NCBI GenBank assembly: GCA_029960865.1
Contig: JASBVX010000040.1
Location: 1 to 8,935, forward strand
DNA length: 8,935 nt
Reading direction: 5' to 3'
Source: Bacillota bacterium
GTDB lineage: Bacteria; Bacillota; Sulfobacillia; RBS10-35
The translations under genes were made by a program, and so were the position numbers. The notes beneath the pieces are model-generated. The model was not told the origin of the DNA. It saw only the letters and a list, made by a program, of their open reading frames with translations, and ran no database searches. Positions within the stretch are counted from its first letter, which is position 1. Every line of letters starts with the position of its first letter. This document shows, in pieces, positions 1 to 5,307 of the stretch.

Positions 1-1
1 C

Positions 2-352
2 CTCACCCTGGCCTGCCTTTCCGCCATGGGCGTCTTCCTTCTCTTGCGCCATCCCCCGGGCGCCGGCGAAGCCTTGCCCTTCCTGGCCGTGGTCCGCCGC
101 CTGGGCCCCCCCTGGAGCATCGCCTACCAGGCGGTCCTCCTGGCGGCGCTGGTGACCACTGCCCTCTCCAGCCAGGTGGCCCTCCAGCAGCGCCTCCGCC
201 TCTCCTCCCCCCTGGCGGCCCCCCTGCCCCTTCTTGTGGCGGTGCCCCTGGCTTTCTTGGGACTTCCTTGGATCGTACGCCGTCTCTATCCCTTGGCTGG
301 GGCTGCCAGCCTGGCCATCCTCGTCTTCCTCCTCTGGCCAAAGCGTTCCTGA
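2..352 (+). CDS. C-terminal part of a multi-pass membrane protein, probably YkvI family (5'-truncated)
   Basis: The reading frame is open from base 2 to a TGA at 350-352, so the gene starts upstream of the window and only about 116 residues are visible. The visible part is very hydrophobic, with about three probable membrane helices separated by a short charged segment (QQRLRLSS). It ends with a helix preceded by a RRLYPLAG motif and then a short basic tail (WPKRS). The pattern 'hydrophobic stretch, YPL-G, last helix' resembles the C-terminus of YkvI-family membrane proteins, which are transporter-like proteins of the APC/LeuT fold type whose substrate is not established. An internal ATG at 26 is in frame, but nothing upstream resembles a start region, so I treat it as internal. 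The frame ends 59 bases before the DUF951 gene, with which it may be co-transcribed. The membrane call is secure; the family name is a pattern match only. Confidence 0.6.
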   Translation, partial: LTLACLSAMGVFLLLRHPPGAGEALPFLAVVRRLGPPWSIAYQAVLLAALVTTALSSQVALQQRLRLSSPLAAPLPLLVAVPLAFLGLPWIVRRLYPLAGAASLAILVFLLWPKRS

Positions 353-395
353 GGGAAAACATGGCCCTGGAAAGCCAAAGGTGTACGCTATAAGC

Positions 396-401
396 AGGAG
401 G
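396..401 (+). promoter_or_regulatory. Shine-Dalgarno site deciding the TTG start of the DUF951 gene
   Basis: AGGAGG lies ten bases before a TTG at 412. No ATG or GTG in this frame lies at a sensible distance, so this site supports the TTG start. Confidence 0.75.
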
Positions 402-411
402 TCCGCCCTTT

Positions 412-612
412 TTGCCACAGCCACTCCAGATCGGCCAGAGGGTAAAGCTCCGCCGACCTCATGCCTGCGGCGGAGATGAATGGCAGATCTTTCGCGTCGG
501 AGCCGACGTCGGCCTGCGCTGCCTCACATGCGGGCGCCGCCTTCTCCTCCCCCGGGGTCAGTTGGAGCGCCGCATCGTGGCCATTTCCCCGCCTGATCTT
601 CCCGACGCCTAG
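412..612 (+). CDS. DUF951 family small Cys/His-containing protein
   Basis: This 66-residue protein matches the DUF951 family in length and pattern: an N-terminal LQIGQRVKLRRPHACG block, then DEWQIFRVGADVGLRC, then a CLTCGRR knuckle and a basic LPR segment. His17, Cys19, Cys37 and Cys40 could bind a metal such as zinc; that is inference from spacing. The family is small, widespread in Bacillota and of unknown function; small basic proteins with such knuckles often bind nucleic acid, but this is not shown here. The start is TTG at 412-414, supported by AGGAGG at 396-401 with ten bases of spacing and by alignment of the family start with this residue. DUF951 genes are often found near ribosomal protein and GTPase genes, which fits the rpsF operon just downstream. 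No terminator is visible after the stop, so read-through into rpsF is possible. Confidence 0.88.
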   Translation: MPQPLQIGQRVKLRRPHACGGDEWQIFRVGADVGLRCLTCGRRLLLPRGQLERRIVAISPPDLPDA

Positions 613-619
613 GATCCTT

Positions 620-646
620 TTGCAGCCGCCTTGCCTTTGCTATAAT
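620..646 (+). promoter_or_regulatory. Probable sigma-A promoter of the rpsF operon (extended -10)
   Basis: A perfect TATAAT lies at 641-646, preceded by TG at 638-639, which makes an extended -10 element (TGCTATAAT). A TTGCAG at 620-625 can serve as a -35 element with a short 15-base spacer; extended -10 promoters tolerate weak -35 contacts. It lies in the 109-base gap between the DUF951 gene and rpsF and points toward rpsF. The expected transcription start is near 652-654, giving a leader of about 70 bases. The -10 call is strong; the -35 assignment is less certain. Confidence 0.8.
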
Positions 647-652
647 CGCAGG

Positions 653-721
653 GTACACCTAGGACCTTCCTGCCCGCCCCCATGAGGCGCGGGCCGATGC
701 TCAAAGGAGGGAGGTGCGTGG
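653..721 (+). promoter_or_regulatory. Structured rpsF leader, probable S6:S18 autoregulatory element that sequesters the RBS
   Basis: Between the promoter and the rpsF start the RNA can form two stacked stems. The outer stem pairs 664-671 (ACCTTCCT) with 708-715 (AGGGAGGT): eight pairs including one U-G. The inner stem pairs 672-680 with 686-694: eight pairs with one C-C mismatch, closing a five-base loop at 681-685. The 3' strand between the stems (695-707) is unpaired and starts with a CCG at 694-696 at the stem junction. A hairpin with a CCG on the 3' side upstream of rpsF is the hallmark of the known leader bound by the S6:S18 complex, which mimics its 16S rRNA site. The outer stem covers much of the ribosome binding region, which contains two consecutive anti-SD matches (AAAGGAGG 703-710 and GAGGTG 711-716). 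The expected effect is that excess S6:S18 stabilises the fold and lowers translation of rpsF and genes coupled to it. The pairing is seen by hand; the family assignment and regulation are inferred. Confidence 0.7.
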
Positions 722-1117
722 ATGCGCGCCTACGAGATGATGTATATCGCTCGCCCTGATCTCTCCATCGAAGACATGGAAGATGTGGCCCGACGTTTGG
801 CAGAACTGGTCCTCCGCCATGGGGGTAATGTCCATTCCCTGGAGCCCTGGGGACGTCGCCGGCTGGCTTACGAGATCGCAGGGTACCGCGAAGGCCTTTA
901 TTTCCTCATGCTCTTTGAGGGCTCTCCGGACTTGCCCAAGGAGCTGCAGCGCATCGTGGGGCTGACCGACAAAGTCCTGCGGGGGCTGGTGGTCCGGCTG
1001 GAAAAGGGACTTCCTCAGAAAGAGGACCTGCCTGCCGAGGCTCCGGAAGCTGCTGAAGAAGAAACCGCGGCGCCTCAGGTGGAAGCCGGCACCGAGGAAC
1101 CTGTTTCGCCGGCATAA
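722..1117 (+). CDS. rpsF: 30S ribosomal protein bS6
   Basis: This 131-residue protein is a clear S6. It begins MRAYEMMYIARPDL, has the conserved EPWGRRRLAYEI block around residues 41-52, the GYREGLYFLMLFEG strand around 54-67, and TDKVLRGLVVR at about 82-92. S6 sits on the platform of the small subunit, where it binds 16S rRNA as a heterodimer with S18, whose gene lies two genes downstream. The globular domain ends near residue 96. It is followed by an acidic, Glu/Pro/Ala-rich tail of about 35 residues (97-131); C-terminal acidic tails are known in S6 (in E. coli the tail receives added glutamates), and this one is fairly long. The ATG at 722 follows a strong purine-rich binding region at 703-716. 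It is the first gene of the operon and its leader looks autoregulated. Confidence 0.98.
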   Translation: MRAYEMMYIARPDLSIEDMEDVARRLAELVLRHGGNVHSLEPWGRRRLAYEIAGYREGLYFLMLFEGSPDLPKELQRIVGLTDKVLRGLVVRLEKGLPQKEDLPAEAPEAAEEETAAPQVEAGTEEPVSPA

Positions 1118-1143
1118 GGGAACCGGCGAAGGGAGAGACAGCC

Positions 1144-1533
1144 ATGCTCAACGTGGTGGTCCTGATCGGCCGCTTGACCCGGGACCCGGAGCTGCGGTAT
1201 ACCGCCTCCGGGACGCCGGTAGGTCGCTTTTCCCTGGCGGTGGACCGGCCTTTCTCCAATGCGCAGGGCGAGCGGGAAACCGACTTTATCGACATCGTCG
1301 TCTGGCGGCAGCTGGCGGAGACCTGCGCCAATCACCTGGGAAAAGGGCGGCTGGTGGCGGTCACAGGCCGGCTCCAGATCCGCTCCTACGACACCCAGGA
1401 CGGTCAGCGGCGCCGCGTGGCGGAAGTGGTGGCCGACGACGTACGTTTTCTGGATCGCCCCCGGACAGGGGGAGGAAATTCCGGCGATGACTTCGGGGAT
1501 GATCCTTCGGTGGAAGACGACATCCCCTTTTAA
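1144..1533 (+). CDS. ssb: Single-stranded DNA-binding protein SSB
   Basis: This 129-residue protein has the bacterial SSB layout. An OB-fold domain (about 1-105) begins MLNVVVLIGRLTRDPELRYT and contains TPVGRFSLAVDR, FIDIVVWRQLAE and LVAVTGRLQIRSY. A short Gly/Asp-rich linker of about 20 residues follows, then the acidic tip DDIPF at 125-129. SSB binds single-stranded DNA as a tetramer during replication, repair and recombination; the DDIPF tip is the docking site for partner proteins such as PriA, RecO, RecQ and polymerase subunits. The linker is short compared with typical SSBs of 140-180 residues. The ATG at 1144 lies behind a purine-rich stretch (GGGAGAG, about 1130-1136) and 26 bases after rpsF. 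The position between rpsF and rpsR is the classic arrangement in Bacillota. Confidence 0.97.
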   Translation: MLNVVVLIGRLTRDPELRYTASGTPVGRFSLAVDRPFSNAQGERETDFIDIVVWRQLAETCANHLGKGRLVAVTGRLQIRSYDTQDGQRRRVAEVVADDVRFLDRPRTGGGNSGDDFGDDPSVEDDIPF

Positions 1534-1534
1534 A

Positions 1535-1542
1535 GAGGAGGC
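1535..1542 (+). promoter_or_regulatory. Shine-Dalgarno site deciding the TTG start of rpsR
   Basis: The run AAGAGGAGG sits directly after the ssb stop codon and ends about seven bases before TTG at 1549. It supports a TTG start that gives the standard S18 N-terminus. Confidence 0.75.
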
Positions 1543-1548
1543 ATTTCC

Positions 1549-1776
1549 TTGGCGAAGAAAGATCGCAAACGCAGGAGGAAGGTCTGCGCCTTTTGCGTGG
1601 ATAAGATCGACTATATCGACTATAAGGACACCAGCCGTTTGCGGCGGTATATCAGTGAGCGGGGAAAGATCTTACCCCGGCGGGTTACCGGCAACTGCGC
1701 CAGGCACCAGCGGCAGCTGACCACCGCCATCCGGCGGGCGCGGTTCATAGCCCTCTTGCCCTATACCATTGAATAG
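1549..1776 (+). CDS. rpsR: 30S ribosomal protein bS18 (zinc-ligand form)
   Basis: This 75-residue protein is a full-length S18: a basic N-terminus (MAKKDRKRRRKVCAFC), DYKDTSRLRRYISERGKILPRRVTGNCARHQRQL, and IRRARFIALLPYT near the end. S18 pairs with S6 on the small-subunit platform and contacts the E-site region of 16S rRNA. Cys13, Cys16, Cys50 and His53 form a CxxC...CxxH set, so this is the metal-binding ('C+') version of S18. In organisms that have both, the C- form is made under zinc shortage; whether a second copy exists elsewhere cannot be seen. The start is TTG at 1549-1551, supported by AGAGGAGG at 1535-1542 and by the family's usual N-terminus. The gene lies 15 bases after ssb. Confidence 0.97.
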   Translation: MAKKDRKRRRKVCAFCVDKIDYIDYKDTSRLRRYISERGKILPRRVTGNCARHQRQLTTAIRRARFIALLPYTIE

Positions 1777-1815
1777 AACCCCCCGGAAATCTCTAAAGAC
1801 GGGCGGTGGATAGCG

Positions 1816-2961
1816 GTGCCTGCGCGGCGATTGGTGGACGGCGCCCTGATGGCGGCCCTGACGGTGGTCCTGGCCCTTGTGGCCTTCTATGTCCCGGTGC
1901 TGGGCAGCATTTTGCTCTTCGTGCTCCCTGCCCCGGCCGCGGCCCTGACCGTTCGGTGGGGGCTGGGTATAGCCCTGGCCAGCATCGTGGTGGCGGGGGT
2001 TACCTTGGGGCTGCTTCTCGGGCCTGTGCAAGCCCTCGGGCTCGTCATCGTGTTTGCCTTCATGGGATTGGCCCTGGGCTGGGGGTTGCGCCGCGGCTGG
2101 AGCGGGGGGACCACGATCCTTCTGGGGGCCGTGGCGGCTCTTTTGTCGGTCGTCTCGGCCTTGGCCTTCTCCAAACTCTTCCTCCATGAAGATGCCCTGA
2201 CGGTTGGTCTCAACCAGACCCGATCCCTTCTGGAGACGATGGTCGCCACGGGTCCCACCTACGTGCGAGACGGGGCCCAGAGCCTTTTGCTCGCGTTGGA
2301 CAACCTCGCCACCGATCCCCTCCTCTGGGTGCTTCCCGGTGCCGGGGCCCTTCTCTTTCTCTCCTTCCTCTATTACGCGGCCATGACTCCCCTTTTGCGC
2401 CGGCTCCACATCCAGGTGCCGGCCCTTACCCCCTTCGCCGCCTGGACCGTTCCCCGCTGGATGGCGTGGGCCTGGTTTTTCACCCTTTTGCCCCTTCTCT
2501 TTCGCTTGCCTGTGCAGCTGCAATGGCTGGCCCAGGCCAGCTCCTTGGCCTTCTACCTCTTTTTGTTCGCGTTTCTTGTGATAGGGACGTCGGTGTTGTA
2601 CTTTTACCTTAGAAACTGGCGGGTCTCGCCCTATCTCGCCTACCCCCTCGCCATCCTGGTGGCGGTGACGCCGTTCTGGGAGCCTTTTCTGGCCCTGGCA
2701 GGCGTATGGGAAACCTTGTTCGGTCTAAGGGCTAGGGTGTTGCAAAAGCAGGAGCCGGGCCAGGGCCTGCGGGCAGAGGTAGGAGAAGAAGCCAGCGCCG
2801 CCCTTTTGGCCCTCTACCGGCCCTTCCTGGGGCCACCCCCTCCAAAGAAGGAGGCACCATCCAGGAGCGCGGAGAAAAAAGATGCCCCCGCGGGGGAGAA
2901 GGAGCCCCGGACCCGCCTCACTGCGGGCAAGCGCCGCAAACTGAGGAAGCGGAAGCGGTGA
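1816..2961 (+). CDS. DUF2232 / YybS-like multi-pass membrane protein
   Basis: This 381-residue protein starts with GTG at 1816 behind GGTGGA at 1805-1810. About eight hydrophobic segments are visible, roughly at residues 10-38, 44-69, 71-92, 100-120, 166-190, 210-231, 240-265 and 275-303. A conserved-looking RNWRVSPYLAYPLAI stretch precedes the last one. Length, topology, and the position after rpsR and before rplI fit the YybS/DUF2232 family of Bacillota, whose molecular role is unknown. A cytoplasmic tail of about 75 residues follows; the last 40 (342-381) are very Lys/Arg/Pro-rich and end in KRRKLRKRKR. Such a tail could contact RNA, DNA or acidic lipids, but this is only a guess from composition. 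In many relatives a gdpP gene follows yybS; here rplI follows after 16 bases. The family call rests on context plus topology and a recognisable sequence pattern. Confidence 0.82.
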   Translation: MPARRLVDGALMAALTVVLALVAFYVPVLGSILLFVLPAPAAALTVRWGLGIALASIVVAGVTLGLLLGPVQALGLVIVFAFMGLALGWGLRRGWSGGTTILLGAVAALLSVVSALAFSKLFLHEDALTVGLNQTRSLLETMVATGPTYVRDGAQSLLLALDNLATDPLLWVLPGAGALLFLSFLYYAAMTPLLRRLHIQVPALTPFAAWTVPRWMAWAWFFTLLPLLFRLPVQLQWLAQASSLAFYLFLFAFLVIGTSVLYFYLRNWRVSPYLAYPLAILVAVTPFWEPFLALAGVWETLFGLRARVLQKQEPGQGLRAEVGEEASAALLALYRPFLGPPPPKKEAPSRSAEKKDAPAGEKEPRTRLTAGKRRKLRKRKR

Positions 2962-2977
2962 ACGAAGGGGGGAAAAC

Positions 2978-3433
2978 ATGAAGGTCCTCTTGCTCAAGGA
3001 TGTGAAAGGTCTCGGCCAAGCCGGTCAGGTGGTGGAAGTGGCGGAAGGCTACGGCCGCAACTACCTTTTACCCAGAGGGCTCGCCGCCGACGCTACCCCC
3101 GATGTCCTCGAGGAAGTGCGCCAGAGGGAGGCGCGCAAGGAGCGGCAGCGGAAGAAGGAGCGGGAAGAGGCGCTAGCCCTGCGGCAGGCCGTGGAGGGCA
3201 AGACCTTGACCTTGCCCGCCAGGGCGGGAGGGGGCAAACTTTTCGGCAGCATCACCACCCGGGACATTGCGGCCGCCATGGAAAAGGAGTGGGGGATCAA
3301 GCTGGACAAGAAACTGCTGCGCCTGGAAAACCCCATCAAGACGCCCGGGGCCCATCAGGTGGAGGCACACCTCTATCCCGGGCTGGATGCCCGCTTCACG
3401 GTCCTGGTGGTGCCGGAAGAGGCGAAATCATGA
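2978..3433 (+). CDS. rplI: 50S ribosomal protein bL9
   Basis: This 151-residue protein is a full-length L9. The N-terminal rRNA-binding domain (about 1-40) reads MKVLLLKDVKGLGQAGQVVEV then AEGYGRNYLLPRGLA, closely matching the family signature. A long Glu/Arg/Lys-rich connecting helix (about 42-75) and a C-terminal domain (about 79-150) with GKLFGSITTRDIAAAM and TVLVVPEEA follow. L9 binds 23S rRNA at the base of the L1 stalk and reaches toward the small subunit; it helps keep frame and ribosome quality. The ATG at 2978 follows GAAGGGGGG at 2964-2972. The stop codon overlaps the lonC start in an ATGA arrangement (3430-3433), so translation of lonC is probably coupled to rplI. Confidence 0.98.
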   Translation: MKVLLLKDVKGLGQAGQVVEVAEGYGRNYLLPRGLAADATPDVLEEVRQREARKERQRKKEREEALALRQAVEGKTLTLPARAGGGKLFGSITTRDIAAAMEKEWGIKLDKKLLRLENPIKTPGAHQVEAHLYPGLDARFTVLVVPEEAKS

Positions 3434-5307
3434 ACTCGTCACCGTCGACGGAAGACCTGCAGAGGGAGATCACCGCCCTCTACCGCATCCTCACCGACAT
3501 TTACGGGCCTGACCGCGTGATCTTTAAGGCGGGCAAATTGGGAGCCCTGGGGGACGTCCGCTCAGCCGACCTCTCCCGGAGGCTGGTGGCGTTGCAAAAG
3601 CTGGTGTATGACGACCCCACGTTGGATGAGGCCCCTGATCCGGGGCAATACCCGCAGGTCTTGCAGGAAATGCGGGAAGCGCTGGCGGAAATCCTGGCCC
3701 GGCGATCCCTGGAAGACCAGTTAGAGCAGAAAGTCCAGGAACGGATGGCCCAAAAGCAGGAAGAGTATGTGGCGGACCTGAGGGCCCAGGTGTTGAGGGA
3801 ATATAGCGCGGAAACCCCAGAGACCCGCCGAAAAAGGGAGCGGCTGGAGGAGCTGGAGAAGCGCCAGCTGCGCACTTCCGTCCTGGAGATTCTGCGGCCG
3901 AAAAGCTTGGAAGAGCTGGTGGGCCAAAAGGCGGCGGTGGAGTCCCTCCTGGCCAAGATGGCCTCTCCCTATCCCCAGCACATCCTTCTCTACGGCCCTC
4001 CCGGGGTGGGGAAGACGACGGCCGCCCGCTTGGCCCTGGAAGCCGCCAAAGGGAGGCCCCATGCCCCCTTCGGGCCGGAGGCGCCCTTTGTGGAGGTGGA
4101 TGGATCCACCCTTCGCTGGGATCCCCGGGAGGTGACCAACCCCCTCCTGGGTTCGGTCCATGACCCTATTTATCAGGGGGCCCGCCACGACCTGGCGGAG
4201 GGAGGCATCCCGGAACCCAAACTGGGGTTGGTGACGGAAGCCACCGGGGGTGTCCTTTTTATCGATGAGATCGGGGAGATGGATCCTCTTTTGCAAAATA
4301 AACTGTTGAAGGTCTTGGAGGACAAGCGCGTCACCTTCGAATCCTCCTACTTCGATCCCGAGGATCCCCGGGTCCCCGAGTACGTGCGGCGCCTTTTCCA
4401 GGAAGGGGCCCCGGCCGATTTCGTCCTCATCGGGGCCACGACCCGCCATCCTTCGGAGATCAGCAATGCCCTCCGTTCCCGCTGTGCCGAGATTTTTTTC
4501 GATCCTCTGACTCCCGAGGATATCCGGGGCATCGTGGAGCAGGGGGCGGCCAAGCTCCAGATGGCCATCGAGGATCGGGCGGCGGAGGAGATCGCCTTGC
4601 GCGCTCTGGATGCCCGTAAAGCCCTCAATGTCCTGGCGGAGGCCTATGCCCTTGCCCTTTTCGCTTCCGGTGACCAGCGGCCAGCGCTGGTGACCATGGA
4701 TCACGTCAGGAAAGCCTTGGCAGCCTCCCGCCTGGAAAGGGAGACTCGCCCCCTGGCTTCTTCCGAGCCTCAGGTGGGCAGAGTGATTGGCCTGGCGGTC
4801 CAGGGTTACTGGGGTTCGGCCCTGGAGATCGAAGCCCAGGCCTTCCCCGCCCGGGAGCCGGGAAAAGGCCGCCTCCGTTTCAACGAAACAGCCGGCTCCA
4901 TGGCCCGGGATTCCGTCTTTACCGCCGGCACCGTCCTGCGCCGCCTGACGGGAAAGGACTTGGCTGACTACGATCTCCACGTCAACGTGGTAGGCGGGGG
5001 GAACATCGATGGCCCGTCAGCGGGAGCGGCCATCCTGGCGGCCCTCTACAGCGCCATGGAGGGGCGCCCCCTGCGCCAGGACACGGCGGTGACGGGAGAG
5101 ATTTCCCTTTCGGGGCGGATCCAGGGGGTGGGCGGCATTCCTGAGAAGATCTACGGCGCCCGCCGCACGGGGGTAGTCCGGGTGCTCCTTCCCATGGGCA
5201 ATGCCGCTGACGTCCCCGGCAACCCACCCCTGGACGTGATCCCCGTCGACCGGGCCGAGGAACTTCTGGATCAGCTGGTGGCCGAGGGTCGGTTCCATGG
5301 CGTCTGA
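3430..5307 (+). CDS. lonC: LonC, ATP-dependent Lon-family protease of spore formers
   Basis: From ATG 3430 (ATGA overlap with rplI, GGAAGAGG at 3415-3422) this is a 625-residue protein. An N-terminal helical, charged region (about 1-150; coiled-coil-like 77-148) replaces the large N-domain of LonA. An AAA+ module follows: Walker A GPPGVGKTT at 189-197, Walker B LFIDE at 276-280, sensor IGATTR at 334-339, and arginines 349/351 near the expected finger. The C-terminal Lon protease domain (about 445-615) carries Ser530 in GPSAG and Lys573 in GGIPEK, the Ser-Lys dyad, so it should be active. The architecture and the location between rplI and dnaB fit LonC, a LonB-like family described only from a subset of endospore formers and proposed to act in sporulation. 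No membrane segment is visible, unlike archaeal LonB. In-frame codons upstream of 3430 lie inside rplI and are not the start. The gene runs 11 bases into dnaB. Confidence 0.93.
   Translation: MNSSPSTEDLQREITALYRILTDIYGPDRVIFKAGKLGALGDVRSADLSRRLVALQKLVYDDPTLDEAPDPGQYPQVLQEMREALAEILARRSLEDQLEQKVQERMAQKQEEYVADLRAQVLREYSAETPETRRKRERLEELEKRQLRTSVLEILRPKSLEELVGQKAAVESLLAKMASPYPQHILLYGPPGVGKTTAARLALEAAKGRPHAPFGPEAPFVEVDGSTLRWDPREVTNPLLGSVHDPIYQGARHDLAEGGIPEPKLGLVTEATGGVLFIDEIGEMDPLLQNKLLKVLEDKRVTFESSYFDPEDPRVPEYVRRLFQEGAPADFVLIGATTRHPSEISNALRSRCAEIFFDPLTPEDIRGIVEQGAAKLQMAIEDRAAEEIALRALDARKALNVLAEAYALALFASGDQRPALVTMDHVRKALAASRLERETRPLASSEPQVGRVIGLAVQGYWGSALEIEAQAFPAREPGKGRLRFNETAGSMARDSVFTAGTVLRRLTGKDLADYDLHVNVVGGGNIDGPSAGAAILAALYSAMEGRPLRQDTAVTGEISLSGRIQGVGGIPEKIYGARRTGVVRVLLPMGNAADVPGNPPLDVIPVDRAEELLDQLVAEGRFHGV

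Noticed and set aside
389..394. TATAAG resembling a -10 element before the DUF951 gene
   Set aside because: A transcript from here would begin at or after the ribosome binding site (396-401), and no good -35 box lies upstream.
1672..2523. Long minus-strand open frame (283 codons) opposite the YybS-like gene
   Set aside because: Its translation is low-complexity Gly/Gln/His/Arg-rich, typical of the antisense of a GC-rich membrane protein gene, with no recognisable domain. The plus strand holds a real gene.
3289..3429. In-frame upstream extension of lonC from an earlier ATG
   Set aside because: This part lies entirely inside rplI in another frame and reads as Gly/Pro-rich shadow sequence. The ATG at 3430 has a binding site and gives the expected ATGA overlap.
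3721..4980. Long minus-strand open frame (419 codons) opposite lonC
   Set aside because: The opposite strand encodes an intact Lon protease with all motifs. The antisense product has no domain pattern and reflects codon bias in GC-rich DNA.
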